Below are positions 1 through 12,475 of a stretch of DNA of 64,000 bases, in pieces. The DNA comes from Hemibagrus wyckioides (Eukaryota; Chordata; Actinopteri; Siluriformes; Bagridae): NCBI RefSeq assembly GCF_019097595.1, contig NC_080734.1, positions 10,618,392 through 10,682,391 of the forward strand, given 5' to 3'. The notes under the pieces were generated by a model. That model saw only the letters and a list, made by a program, of their open reading frames with translations, did not search any database and was not told the origin of the DNA. The position numbers were made by a program, and so were the translations under genes. Positions within the stretch are counted from its first letter, which is position 1; every line of letters begins with the position of its first letter.

Positions 1-60
1 TCAGGAATACTATGGGATAATTTTTTAATTATTCAAGTATGGGTGGGAAAGGAAAGACCA

Positions 61-101
61 CACACACACACACACACACACACACATTATTATTATTATT
101 A
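61..101. repeat. (CA)n followed by (TTA)n microsatellite
   Basis: A run of about 13 CA units is followed directly by several TTA units. It is a simple repeat with no coding content. Confidence 0.95.
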
Positions 102-329
102 ATCTAACCCATTTGTACACTAATAAGGGATAAGGAATAATCTTTAAAAAACCCAGATAAAGTTGCTCTAGAAACAAAAAGCAACCACTCCTTGTCACTG
201 AGTGATGAAAGGAAATCTCCCTGTTCAACACTTAATCACTGAGGTTTTAAAAGAGGAAACAGGAAGTGGAAGAGAGACTGGCTGTGGGAGGTGAAGGGAT
301 GAGGAGAAACAATAAGAGTCTGTGAGTGA

Positions 330-466
330 CAGATGTGCTGGAAATCCCAGGTTTATTTTTACTGAGCATGGCAGCGGTAAGGAGCAGAGCAGTGAGGCGC
401 AGTCACACGGCTTTGTGCTGGTGTAAGAGGAGAGCCTGCTTCACCTGCTGTAGGGCATCACACACC
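330..466 (-). CDS. Candidate terminal exon of an unidentified gene
   Basis: On the minus strand a pyrimidine-rich stretch ending in AG (468-467) is followed by an open frame that reads VCDALQQVKQALLLHQHKAV and then TGA (405-403). A canonical AATAAA signal lies about 46 bases further on (357-352). Acceptor, short frame, stop and close poly(A) signal are the arrangement of a compact last exon. I do not recognise the protein. Upstream exons would have to lie between here and the NHS-like first exon at 14.5 kb, and none is convincing. It could be the end of that gene, the end of a small unrelated gene, or chance. Confidence 0.28.
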
Positions 467-660
467 CTCACAGAGTCGCCACAGAGGGAGAGAATTATTA
501 CTTTCGAGGTGTGTCGCATGCGCTAGAGTATGCGGAGTATGTTGCGTGTGCTGCCAACAAAGTTTGTTTTAGAGAGAATGCCGTGTTGATGCACGCTTGT
601 GCTCAGGGACCGGCTCCCTTGCATACTCTAAAAACATCAAATGTCTGCATTCAAAATGTT

Positions 661-1281
661 AAAACTTTTACACCATATACTGCTCTAGTACACACTTTAA
701 CTACATTATTCCTCAGAGTATTTCTCAGAGTCAAAACTGATCCAACTGAGAAAGACTTTACTGCAGACAAAATAGACTTTAGCCTTAATTCTGCAACTGC
801 AGATGTGACTATAACTCTGTCTCATACACAGTGCTTAAAAACATACTTAAATTAAGGCTAAAGTCTATTTTGACTGAAGTAAAGTCTTTCTCAGTTGGAT
901 CAGTTTTAAGGGCCTTGCTCAGGGGCCCAACAATGACATGGAAGCCATGGACCCAACCTACCTTGTGTCAACAGTTCAGACTGGTGTAAGGAATGTTTTC
1001 TTGCAACCCATTAGGGTCCTTAATCCCCATTAAGCATTGTTTGAAAGCCACAGCCTGTCGTAGAAATGTTACTGACCCGTGTGTGTCCCTGCAGCAAAAT
1101 ATTATACTTTTACACCATACACTGCATTAGTACACACTTTAACCACATTACTCCTCAGAGTATTTCTCAAAACTGATACAAGTCAGAAAGACTTTAGTGC
1201 AGTTAAACTAGACTTTAGCCTTAATTCTGCAGGTGTGACTATAACTCTGTCCCGTATACAGTGCTTAAAAATATATTTATA
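661..1281. repeat. Direct and inverted duplication cluster
   Basis: About 180 bp at 661-848 recurs as a diverged direct copy at 1107-1281. Both contain the segments ACACCATA, CTCAGAGTATTTCTC and GACTTTAGCCTTAATTCTGC. Between them, 853-907 is a near-perfect reverse complement of 727-790. A Tc1-like fragment (912-1080) lies in the gap. The cluster looks like an unclassified interspersed element duplicated and partly inverted around a transposon insertion. Confidence 0.75.
912..1080 (+). mobile_element. Tc1-like transposase fragment
   Basis: The stretch around CCATGGACCCAACC, CCTTGTGTCAACAGTTCAG and the following 100 bp matches the middle of a widespread teleost Tc1-like transposase gene, including the region before the second catalytic Asp. 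It has lost its frame and both terminal repeats. A second fragment of the same family is at 51785-52110. Confidence 0.6.
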
Positions 1282-3049
1282 ATCTCAATCATTGAATATT
1301 AACCCTGTGTCATGTTCACTCTTATTCACTAAGTTCACCCTGTGTTATGTTCACCCTTTGTTGCAACTGTTCAAACTGACCTGGGGATATTACTGGGGTT
1401 TTAAAAGCACTACAATAAATAAAAAATTAATAAATAAATAAATGAACCACAGAAGTCCTTTATACATATTGTCTTTACCCCAATCCCAAACAATATAGAT
1501 AAGATTTGTAAATAATGTTTAAGTTACTACTACAGTGGAAGTGTCAATTGCTTTTGTGATAAAGTTATAATTTCTGTAACAAAATACGCTATACTATAAT
1601 AAAGACCTTGATGGATCAATGTTTCAACTAATGATCATTATTCTGAACTGATTTATCAAATACAGATGTTGAACAACAACAGAAGCATGAGAAACACATG
1701 ATTATTGCAGTCACACAGCACTCAAAAATGCATCTGCAAATGCGAATGATTTCCAACAAACACTTTAATAAAAATATAAAACACCACACAAAGGTCAAGT
1801 TACAATTTCAGCCAAATAAAGAGGAAATAATGAGAACATTTGTATGGGTCAGAGTCAGGAGTCTAAACGCCAGGTAGACAGACATGTGTCGGGGGTGAGA
1901 CAGCAGAGAGCACAGCAGTCCAGATGAAAATTAATTCGCCAACAATAATTAGCTAATTTTCTGTTATATATCTAGATCCACATCGACTGAACATTTTCAT
2001 AGATTCACTTGTTAATAATTGACTTAGCCACAACAACTAATAAAAAGGTTTCAAGCTATTTAGTCATTAATAACTGGTAGTTCACAGAGGCAGTCATTAG
2101 GTTATTTAGAATAGAAAACAAACCCTGCTCACTTGAATCCTTTAGTGTCGTTACTTTCATGCCCTTTAGAAACAACAGCGCACAATACGGCATATTATCC
2201 TATCATGAATAATGAGTAAATAATGAGAACAGCAGAAGAGAAAACCCGTTCTTCGGCATGCTTAAGATGGCTCCCTCTTCACCTCTGACCTCAGCCTGCT
2301 TTACCTCTTAATCCAAACACACTCCAGCAGGCCACAATGTGACACCATTAAGACGGATGTGAGCAGCTTCCGACGTGAACGGGGAGAGGCTGACACTCGC
2401 TCAATAGTTGTCAGGATTGAAGAGGGAAGCTCAGGAAATGCTTTCTAAATCCAAACAAATAGTCTAAACGATGGATTTCTGTTAGTCACCAGACACACTG
2501 CTATACAATTACAAGCTACACGTCAGCAATTGTTATTAAAAGATGTGGACTAGCTGTCCTGAGAGGTTTCCGGCGTACATGACAGGTTTGTTTTTTAGTA
2601 AGCTTTCATGCGTTACGGTGTGCAGTTGCCGTGTGTAGAAGCAGGTGCCTGTGTACGTCTGTGCCCGCTGTACTGTTTGAGCTAATGCGTTAGGCAGAGA
2701 GATGTGTCCTCAAACACAATAGCTTCTGGATTTGCCCGTCAGCAGCAGCGCTAGACCCGGGGCAAAAAAGCCAAGCTGAACTAACACAAAGGGTGGATAC
2801 GCGTGGGCAGGAGAAAGGGCAAAGCAAACACACGTCTAACTCTATCACATCACACAGCTACAATGTAGAATTGATGCTGCGAGGTGGACGTTATCTGCAG
2901 AGCTGATCGGAGCAGGACATCACTCAAATCCATCTATCTTTTTATCCACGCTCTCTGGCTAGTGTGTCATATAATCCAGTATCTAGATGCTTATTAAACT
3001 ATTTGTTGCAATGCAAATCTACAGCATGTTCAAATTCTCAAATCTAATG

Positions 3050-3082
<33 letters not shown>

Positions 3083-3274
3083 TTTCTACAACAAAACGGC
3101 TCTAACAGTCCTAGCTGTAACATGACTGATAAGTTTGTATTAATGCATTCAGTTACTTTATGGTTTCTATACTAACAACTCAACAACAGACACAGACTTG
3201 TATAGTGAAAACTCTACATAATCGAAGACTCATAAAAGTAAAACAAGAGAGAGAGAGAGCGAGAGAGAGAGAGA

Positions 3275-3370
3275 GAGAGATGGGGGTTAAGAAGATTCAA
3301 GACTTTTTTGTCACGTACACAGTTATATACAGTATACAGCTTACGGTGAAATGAAAACATGTGGGTGAGA
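3275..3370 (+). mobile_element. Short interspersed repeat fragment
   Basis: A segment of the type 'TTTTTTGTCACGTACACAG ... GTGAAATG' follows a (GA)n tract. The same motif combination occurs inside the longer element at 27440-27672, so this is a short, diverged member of one teleost interspersed family. Confidence 0.45.
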
Positions 3371-4085
3371 AAATGACTGTTTATCGTTGCTGTAATGGAG
3401 GAGCAGGAGCTACCTTGTCGCACGATTCTTCCACACATTCACTCAAACTATAAACCATCAAAAAATGCAAACTGCTGTGTTGCTGTAAGTGGAATAACAC
3501 ACACTGGACTGTAGTGTTATAGGAAAAGTACAGGAGGCTTGAGTTTCAGAGTCCAGAGAGACTTCATCAAAAGTAACTTTAAAGACAGCTTTCCACACTG
3601 ACTGAGAGCACATACTCATGTACACACGTTTATAAATCTTCATACATCACTGCTGTACTGTACATGTTATTTGACTGTTCTAAATGAGGAAAAGGAGGCA
3701 AAGTCCGGCATAGTCACCACAAACAATAGCCAACGCTCCACATCCACACCTACACCCTCCACACCTTACCTGGGGCACGCAGCCCCACCCGTGGACACAG
3801 GCAGGGACGTTCCTGCTAATCGCTGCAGCTCTGGTGAAATGAGACACAACCCGGCGTTTCACAATAACGCTTTTCTCTCTCTCATCCTATTGTGCCTGGC
3901 CTTTCCTGACGTTGCGGTTTAACCCTAACTGAATGTCATTCCACCGTGTTACACATCTCCTTTAAACCTCTGCACATCGCCACAAAAGAGTTTGACCTGC
4001 TCGGGACAAAGTAACAACATTAATGCTGCATTCCACTCGAATGAATAGTTTTAGTCTAAACTCTTCCGGTTTCATTGTAAGCCTA

Positions 4086-4086
4086 T

Positions 4087-4118
<32 letters not shown>

Positions 4119-4138
4119 AATAAGGAGAGAGAGAGAGA
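4086..4138. repeat. (GA)n microsatellite
   Basis: GA repeat with one interruption; another shorter GA run lies at 3246-3281 and a (TG)n run at 3052-3081. Confidence 0.95.
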
Positions 4139-4284
4139 CTACTATTCTATTAGATTTAGAGAGTAAGATCTGGCATCAGACAGCAGACTTGGATTAATCT
4201 GGATTATGTGTAATCAGACATTAAGTACAAACCTGAATTGCAAATCTAACATCATGGGCTGTGCTCAGGCCTGTGTTCAGTTCA

Positions 4285-4385
4285 GGAAACTCAGTGGTAA
4301 GAAGCTGAACTACTGATCAGAAAGTCGAGTTCAAATCCCAGTGCTGCACCCTTGAGCAAAGCCCTTAACCTTCATCTGAAGTTGA
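4285..4385 (+). mobile_element. tRNA-derived SINE-like element
   Basis: A Pol III A-box-like start (CTCAGTGGTAAG) is followed about 30 bp later by a B-box-like GAGTTCAAATCCC, then by the CACCCTTGAGCAAAGCCCTTAACC body common in fish tRNA-derived SINEs. Related copies are at 15960-16110, 28145-28290 and 51455-51600. Confidence 0.6.
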
Positions 4386-5110
4386 CTTTAGAGTGCACTT
4401 TGAAGTAGTGTAGTGAATACAAAGGCATTTTGGGAAGCTTTGAAAAAGTATCGCCCGGGACATCACACCCACATCAGCCATAATTCCAGTGTCTCCCAGA
4501 CCTAGCTTTAATGAAACACACCTTACCACCACATTTGGGTGGTTTCACATTTCAAACACATCTATTTCTCTAATTAAAAATCCACTCCAGCATTGCTGTA
4601 GGTGTGACGGATTAGAGAAAACGCTTATAAACGCAGGGCAGGTCTACTCCAGGAGCCGGCTTAAGACTTATCCCTGATGTTAAGACTATGCTATACCTGA
4701 CTCATGGCTTGGGTTGTAACCCCCAGTGAACTACACAGTGTTCTCAGTGTAGCTACTGTATGATCCAGCATGTTTTCAGAGACTTTCTCCCACAGGTGGT
4801 AATTATTCTCAGTTTTGTCTCATTCCCTTCAGGCAGTGCTGGCAGCTTTTCACTTTCACTAAAGCCGGAGGCACGCTCGCAGAATCTCAAGTCTGTATCC
4901 CAGCATCAGCAGTCACACAGGCTGGAGAAAGCAGCAATGGGATCAGATTCACGTTGTGGTAATGAAAATATATTTGGTACAAAACAAAAACACTAAATCG
5001 AGTTGGCAGGGTGTCGAGCAAGCTGTGTATTCACCCTGAGCACAAACTAGACACACGGCATCATAATACAGACAGATAAACAGGATTTGGGATCTGTTCT
5101 CTAATTCCTA

Positions 5111-5642
5111 TACACTATAGTGCCAAAGGTTTTGGGACACCCCTCCAAATCATTCAATTCAGGTGTTGTTTTTCAGGGGTTGGGCTTGACCCCTTAGTTC
5201 CAGTGAAAGGAACTCTTAACGCTTCAGTATACCAAGACATTTTGGACAGTTTCATGATCCCAACTTTGTGGGAACAGTTTAGGGATTCCTGTTCCAACAT
5301 GACTGTACACCAGTGCACAAAGCAAGGTCCATAAAGACATGGATGAACGAGTTTGGTGTGGAAGAACTTGACAGAGTCCTTACCTCAACCTGATAGAACA
5401 CCTTTGTGATGAATTAGAGCAGAGACTCTGAGCCAGGCCTCTTCATCCAGCATCAGTGCCTGACCTCACAAATGCGCTTCTAGTGGAATGGTCAAAAATT
5501 CCCATAAACACACTCCTAAACCTTGTGGAAAGCCTTCCCAGAAGAGTTGAAGCTGTTATAGCTGCAAAAGGCGGGTCAACTCCATATTACATTCATGTGC
5601 ATGTAAAGGCAGACGTCCCAAAACTTTTGCCAATGTAGTGTA
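5111..5642 (+). mobile_element. Tc1-like element, deleted copy (family A, copy 1)
   Basis: The ends are inverted repeats of the form TACACTATAGTGCCAAAGG and its complement (CCAATGTAGTGTA), with TA at both borders. The inside corresponds only to the C-terminal half of a Tc1 transposase: the AYQDILD region, QHDCTPVHKA around the second catalytic Asp, and a damaged NLIEH segment. The helix-turn-helix N-terminus is absent and the remaining frame is broken, so the copy is non-autonomous. Confidence 0.85.
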
Positions 5643-6797
5643 TCTAATTGATCAGAAGGTTCATTTTCTATACCAACACGTGTCTGACAGCAGGTCAGGC
5701 TGCAAGGCAAGTCTCAGGTTTTTGTTAATCCACTTGTTCTAATATGATATTACTTCTATCAGAACTTGTGGAACTTGTACGGCAGACACTTCACATAATC
5801 TCAGATTGATAATAAAGGGATTAAAATCGAGTCGCTATTTATTAAAGAAGATGGCATAATCTTTGATATAGTGCTACAGTTTCTCAGTAACAAACTGCAA
5901 GGGTGTTTTTTTTGCTTATTAACTGCAGTCGAAAATGAGGGAAGATCCTGTGCTGATGTGAGTGAGAGCAGGAACCAACTCATTTGGCTGACCTTCCACA
6001 ACAAAACAACTAGAAACTGATTATAAAAGAGTAATGTGTTGTTCTTTAATGAATTAAACTAGAAATCGGTTGTAAAACAACTCTAAAATACTAAGAAACT
6101 GGAAATTTCTTAACTTTTATAACTGGGGTAATAAAAGGAAACCCAGACAACAGTGATTTTCTAATACTATTTCTTGCCTGCTGTATCAATTGCTATTAAG
6201 CAAATTAACAAAGGCAACTAATACAGTTGTCCTAAATCTTTGCTTGGCACAAATCTCCCGTGTTTTACGTCTCTGCAGAATATGTACACATTTCCAAATC
6301 AGGTGGTAATTTCTCAAATGCTGTTTTTGATTGGCTCGAATCAATGCCAGTACAGACAGAGGCAGGAGAAACCCAGAAAGCTTTTTAGAGTGCATAATTT
6401 CATAATTAAAGCATTTAAAGGTCTACCAGGATAAGGAGTTAATTGACCTGAAGTCACAGGGATTTATACATTAGCTTGTTTCTATATCTAACAGCAGCCC
6501 CAGCATGCATTTCATCTGAATTAGCTCAATCAGACCAATGAAAAGTGAAATATTTGATTGTAAAAATAAAAATGTACAATTTTTCTGGAAAAAAAACCCC
6601 ACAAGGCTGACAAATCACTCTTTTTTTCCGCTAAGAGTATATTTCTATAGCAACACCTTCTTAAACTTAATAAACTTCTTAAACAGCATAAGGGTTGCAG
6701 TAAGATTTGCTTATGATTAAAAAAGGACATAAACACATGTCCATGTCATGCTGGTAAAATATTTTTAAGGTTTCTTAAAGTGGAGGTAGTGAATATA

Positions 6798-7226
6798 TAC
6801 ACTACAGTATATTGCCTTATATAACGTTTTGGGACATCTGCCTTTACATGCACATGAATGTAATATGGAGTTGGCTTTCCACAAGGTTTAGGAGTGTGTT
6901 TATGGGAATTTTTTGACCATTCCTCTAGAAGCGCATTTGTGAGGTCAGGCACTGATGTTGGATGAAATATGAGCTCTTATTCATCCCAAAGGTGTTCTAT
7001 CAGGTTGAGGTCAGGACTCCTCTACACCAAACTCACTCATCCATGTCTTTATGGACCTTGCTTTGTGCACTGGTGTGCAGTCATGTTGGAACAGGAAGGG
7101 GCCATCCACAAATTATTCCCTCAAAGTTGGGAGCATGAAATTATCCAAATTATCTTGGTATGCTGAAGTATTAAAAGAATTGAATGATTTGGAGGGGTGT
7201 CCCAAAACTTTTGGCAATATAGTGTA
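6798..7226 (-). mobile_element. Tc1-like element, deleted copy (family A, copy 2)
   Basis: Same family as the element at 5111 but inverted and more degraded. The left end is disturbed by a short insertion (TATTGCCTTATATAACG) and the right end is a clean TTTTGGCAATATAGTGTA. The transposase remnant again covers only the C-terminal half and has internal deletions. Confidence 0.8.
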
Positions 7227-7716
7227 TTACTAGCGTCAATAAACAGAAAAGATAACATAAATTTGTGTGTATATCATGCATAGCTATAGCTACACACAGT
7301 CTGTGTGTGTGTTACTCTTGAGTGCTTGTGTACCATGCTTTCCCCTCGTGTGGTGTTGACACAATGATCTGTACATCACACCAACACACTTTACAAAATG
7401 CAAAATGTTCCCTGAGTTTTGACAGCTGTATGCAGACAAGCTGAACACTTCACTCAGCAGGAGATTATGTTGTGTATCTGGGCTGCTGGAAGCTCTCTAG
7501 CATCCATTTTTGGAGGTTTAGTGTGTGTGTGAAATGTGCTGCAAGTGAATTTAAGTCATCAGGCAGTGGTCAGTTACTCTGGATCAAGCTGAACAGGTTA
7601 TCAAGCCCAGTGTTGCTGTACACTCAAGATTTTGTCACATTTTTTGTGCCTGTTTTTATTGGGGGTTTTTTTGAGGCCTGTATTTTTGGATTAGTAACAG
7701 CATATACATATGTATA

Positions 7717-8216
7717 TACACTATATGGCCATACGTTTTGGGACACTCCTCCAAATCACTGAATTCCGGTGTTGTTTTTCAGGAGCTGGGCTTGGCCCCT
7801 TAGTTCCAGTGAAAGGAACTCTTAATGCTTCAGCATACCAAGACATTTTGGACAATTTCATGCTCCCAACTTTCTGGGAACAGTTTGGGGATGACCCCTT
7901 CCTGTTCCAACATGACTGTACACCAGTGCACAAAGCAAGGTCCATAAAGACATGGATGAAAGAGTTTGATGTGGAGGAACTTGACTGGCCTGCACAGAGT
8001 CCTGACCTCAACCTGATAGAACACCTTTGGGATGGATTAGAGTGGAGACTGTGAGCCAGACCTTCTTGTCAAACATCAGTGTCTGATCTCAAAAATGCAC
8101 TTTTAGATGAATGGTAAAAAATTCCCATAAACACACTCCTAAACCTTGTGGAAAGCCTTCCCAGAAGAGTTGAAGCTGTCTGCCTTGACGTGCACATGAA
8201 TGTAATATGGAGTTGG
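7717..8216 (+). mobile_element. Tc1-like element, deleted copy (family A, copy 3)
   Basis: It begins with the family A terminal repeat (TACACTATATGGCCATACG). An open stretch of about 85 codons follows, from VPVKGTLNASAYQ through QHDCTPVHKARSIKTW to QSPDLNLIEHLWD. This covers the second Asp and the last acidic position of the DDE triad. The 3' terminal repeat is missing: the copy stops in a segment common to all family copies and changes to unrelated DNA near 8216. Confidence 0.8.
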
Positions 8217-9039
8217 CCCACCAACCACCAGTGTGGAGTTAAAGGGCATCGCTTGCATTATTCCCACCTTCTTGTTTTTAGTGCAGCAACTTACAAATTC
8301 CAGCCAGTCACAATACTGGGAATGTCCTGAGGAAAGCAGGGCAGACTTAGAAGCAAATACCTTCCACTATCATAGACACTTTAAGACATCTCACTATCCC
8401 TGTCTTTCGTTTGGGAAAAGGCTGTCTAGATAGGCCGCATATTTGAACAGTATTTGTACAGTTGAGATAAAGCCTGTCTTTTTATTCTGGACAAATTTAC
8501 ATTAAAGTGCATAGCATGTGTCATTTACACAGACATCTATGTTATAAATTAGACCACACTGCTACTGAATTCTCAAATCGGATGTATCCAACTGTGTTCA
8601 ATCATTTTCTAGCCTCTCGGACAGCAGCTCCAGCTGTGAGACGGATCACGGGTTTATATAAACCTGCTCATTATAATTGCATGACATGACCTCCGACAGA
8701 AAGAGTTCTGAGTTTCAGTGCTTTCTAACTGTCCAAATTAAATGCTGTTTTTTGTTTTTCTTCAAAATGGACAATTTGTAACATGACCTCAAGAAGAAAC
8801 AAAGAAAAAGAGAGTCTGGTTATAGCTGCTATAATGTAAGAGTAACACAGATAAATGCAACTACAAAGCTAAATAAACACACTGTGCTGTTAGTTAATAA
8901 AAAATAGATGGGTAAAGCTGGAAAATGTCACGCCCCTTTATTCCTTAGTTGAGATCAGTATGTGCCACCTTATTTAAGCTAAAATCTAAAAAAAAAATCC
9001 AAAAACAAATGTCTCTTAGAAAAAAAGTATTATATTCTA

Positions 9040-9331
9040 ATATATATATATATATATCATGTTCTAGCTTGGTTTAGAGGTAGCCTGTACGTATACATCA
9101 TGTGTGTGTGACACACTATCATGTGTGTGTGTTTGTATATGTATGTGTGTGTGTGTGTTATGCATTTGTATATGTGTATGCTTGTATACGTGTGTGTGTG
9201 TTTGATGCATTTGTTTGTGTGCTTGTATACATATGTGTGTGTTTGTGTGTGATGCATTTGTTTATTTGTGTGCTTGTATTCTATGTGTATGTGTGTGATG
9301 CATTTGTTTATGTGTGTGTGTGTGTGTGTTT
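9040..9331. repeat. (AT)n and TG-rich low-complexity tract
   Basis: A short (TA)n run at 9040-9057 is followed by about 230 bp of interrupted TG repeat in which GATGCATTTGT recurs several times, giving it a loose minisatellite character. Confidence 0.9.
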
Positions 9332-10564
9332 AAAACATGACAGTGTCACTGACAACTTAGTCTGTATTCACTCAGGCACACCAAGTAATCATGTGACTAC
9401 AGGAGCTTGTAATGAAACACATAATTAAGAAGAAAGGCTAAGAACAATGTGGTAAAGAGTTTAAACACACGGGCTGTGTGCTGAGGCTATAATTTACACA
9501 CAGTGCAGATCAGTGGGTTGGGAAAACACTGGTGGTCTAATGCGGGCGGCGATGCTGAGGCTGCTTTAATGTCACTCGACTCTTTCTAGAGGACTAGAGG
9601 AGACCAGACAGTGGATATATTAGGAGACAGGGTGTTAAAGCAGGCGTGGTGGCAAATAAACACACCTATCTACAGGATAAAGAGAGGAATGCCTCTGCTC
9701 ACAGAGAGCTCTTAGTGTGTGTGTGTGTACACTGGCACTAAATTCCCTAATAAAACCCTTTATATGAATTAAGAGGCCTGTATTACAGCTAATTAAACTC
9801 CCTTTACATGTGATTGATATTAAGTCTCAGTAGGCAGCTCTGCTCCTGAGAGGCTGCTGTTACAAGAGCCTGTGGTTTCTGACAGAGTGACGTTCAAAGG
9901 GGTTTTGGAAGACAAATGTCCACACACTTGAGCTGTTTATGCTGTCAGTAGTGGACCACTGTTTCTTGGAGCTAATAAATTCTACAGGTTAGATATTTTT
10001 GATTCGGTCTACAGTGTGTAATTCATACTATTTACACTAGTAGGATATAAGCTAGTATTATTCTAGTAGCTTATACTACTCTGACTCTCAGCACAATAAG
10101 TAAAGAATAACACACAATGCTGTTATAGAAAAATAATCCACACACTGTGGGTGGTACGATACAGCCTGACATACAGAAGAGGCTCGATCCACCCCGAAGT
10201 GTCTTATTTCTTTTATAACGCAGAGATTTGACAATGATTACAATTTTTTTTATTTAGCAATGAATGACACAACGTGTTTTAATAATTTATAACTATATGA
10301 GACATGTTAGCTCCTGTTATCACTTACATTATACCTGCTATAATAAACAGCTGTTCCCTCACACACCTCTCCTTTTCAGTCACTTGTGATGTCAAAAGCA
10401 CAAATGGAATCGAATATCGATTTCAAGACTTAATCGGTAATCACTGTTCCGTTTGTGTAAACATTCAGGGTTTGTTGGTTGATGCTGGACTGGCATCAAT
10501 GTATGAAGTAAATGAAATAATGCAATAGATGCACATTTGCTCAGTTTAGTTTTCATTTTACACA

Positions 10565-10880
10565 CACCAAACAGGCATAACATTATAACCACCTGCCTTA
10601 TATTGTGCTGGTCTCCGTTTTGCTGCTAAAACAGCCCTGACCTGACGAGGAATGGACTCCACTAGATTCCTAAAGGTGTGCTGTGGTATCTGGCACCAAG
10701 ATGTGAGCAGCTGATCCTTTAAGTTCTGTAAGGAGGCCATGGAGGCCCCACCTCGCCACTTACAGGACTTAGAGGATACTTACAGGACTTAAAGGATACT
10801 TTTGATAGATACTGACCACTGCAGACCAGGAACACCCCACAACAGCTGCAATTTGGCCCTTGTCAAACTCCTTGTCAAAT
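10565..10880 (-). mobile_element. Tc1-like element fragment (family B, copy 1)
   Basis: It starts with the family B terminal repeat (CAGGCATAACATTATAACC). It holds two pieces of a transposase in reverse orientation: a C-terminal piece near 10610-10740 and an N-terminal piece with the CSWSAVVSIYQK segment near 10810-10870. They are joined across a large internal deletion. A short tandem duplication (TTACAGGACTTA) sits at the junction. Confidence 0.7.
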
Positions 10881-11457
10881 AATGTTATATAAGAATAAAG
10901 CAAATGATATTTGATCTTGTTTGTCATGCTCACAGGAGTCAGACTATAGCCGAGGGCTTGAACATCCACATCCATATTGTTAATGCAAGTTGGCCATCTA
11001 CAGCAGCGAGGTCAAACTCAATTGCCTGTGCTTTTCTTTTTCTTTTTTTTACATATTATCATCTATTCCATTGACTAACACTGACTCTGAAAGTAGAACA
11101 GGATAAAGAATAGCACCTTGAGTGTCGTAAAGTAAAAAAATTGCGAATTGTACACGGTTTCTCAATTAGCCAGTTAGCAAGGTAAAAATTGTGTCAGAGA
11201 GTGAAATTTTATTTGCCATACCATGACCTGCTCTAAACTTTAAGCCATTGTTCACCAGATGAAGCACTAATCTCGATTAAACAAAGCAGATCCAGAAAGA
11301 CAGGTTTGAAAACAAACTGCAAGGGGGTCAGGGTTTTCCACTACAGTGACGAAAAACAGCCAAAACGTACATCACGCAAGACCAGAGCTTGGAATTATAT
11401 GACTTGACTTTTAAATGTTATAAATATGTTATGCACATGCCTCATATATCTGTCTGA

Positions 11458-11973
11458 TACACTATATTGCCAAAAGTTTTGGGACATTCAGTTCAGGGGT
11501 TGGGCTCGGCCCCTTAGTTCCAGTGAAAGGAACTCTTAATGCTTCAGCATACCAAGACATTTTGGACAATTTCATGCTCCCAACTTTCTGGGAACAGTTT
11601 GAGGGTGGTCCCTTCCTGTTCCAACATGACTGCACACCAGTGCACAAAGCAAGGTCCATAAAGACATGGACGAGTGAGTTTGGTGTGGAGGAACTTGACT
11701 GGCCTGCACAGAGTCCTGACCTCAACCGGATAGAACAAATTTGGGATAAATTAGAGTGGAGACTGTGAGCCAGGCCTTCTCGTCCAACATCAGTGCCTGA
11801 CCTCACAAATGTGCTTCTAGAGGTCAAAAATTCCCATAAACACACTCCTAAACCTTGTGGAAAGCCTTCCCAGAAGAGTTGAAGCTGTGATAGCTGCAAA
11901 GGGCAGGCCAACTCCATATTACATTCATGTGCATGTAAAGGCAGATGTCCCAAATCTTTTGGCAATGTAGTTA
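11458..11973 (+). mobile_element. Tc1-like element, deleted copy (family A, copy 4)
   Basis: Both terminal repeats are recognisable (TACACTATATTGCCAAAAG and TTTTGGCAATGTAGTTA). The internal frame runs about 80 codons from MKGTLNASAYQ to IEQIWDKLEWRL, i.e. only the C-terminal catalytic half of a Tc1 transposase. It is the least damaged family A copy here, but it lacks a DNA-binding domain. Confidence 0.85.
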
Positions 11974-12149
11974 ATCTATTTAATATATGGACACTAGTCA
12001 GGCAAATACATGTCAGAAGCATAGAGCAACATATGCAGAAAAAGCTTCAGTTTATGTTCACATTAAACGCCAGAATGAGGCAAAAAGCATGACTTTAATC
12101 TATATATAACAGATTCCTGTTCTTGGCTGACAAAAGTGTTACCCAGTGT

Positions 12150-12475
12150 GGTCTTCTTCTGTGGTCTGTCCATTTTCCTCTGACCTCTCATATCAACAAG
12201 GTGTTTCCACCCACATTGAGCTGTTGCTCATTCAATTTTGTGTAAACTCTAGAGATTGTTGTGTCCAAAATTCCAAGCAGATCAGTAGTTTCTGAAATAC
12301 TCAAACCAGTCCATCAGGTATCATTATCCATGCCACAATCTGGCACAGAGCTCACACTTTTCCCCCAGTGTCCTGTTTCTGCATGATTTTTTTGCACTGC
12401 ATTGCTGCTGCAAGAAGATTAGATAACTGAATGAGTGGATAGGTGAACAGGTATCCCTGACAGTCAGTGTATAAT
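12150..12475. mobile_element. Degenerate interspersed repeat
   Basis: This stretch resembles, with many changes, a common fish dispersed repeat containing 'CAACAAGG', 'CAGTAGTTTCTGAAATACTCA' and a terminal 'GACAGTCAGTGTA'-like end. The family is recalled from general experience rather than searched; no coding frame is present. Confidence 0.45.

Noticed and set aside
4824..4960. Plus-strand segment between CCCTTCAG and GTAATG with about 43 open codons
   Set aside because: The splice-like borders are decent, but the peptide is not recognised, there are no partner exons and it stands alone on the plus strand.
11462..12022. 186-codon minus-strand frame
   Set aside because: It is the antisense reading of the Tc1-like element at 11458-11973.
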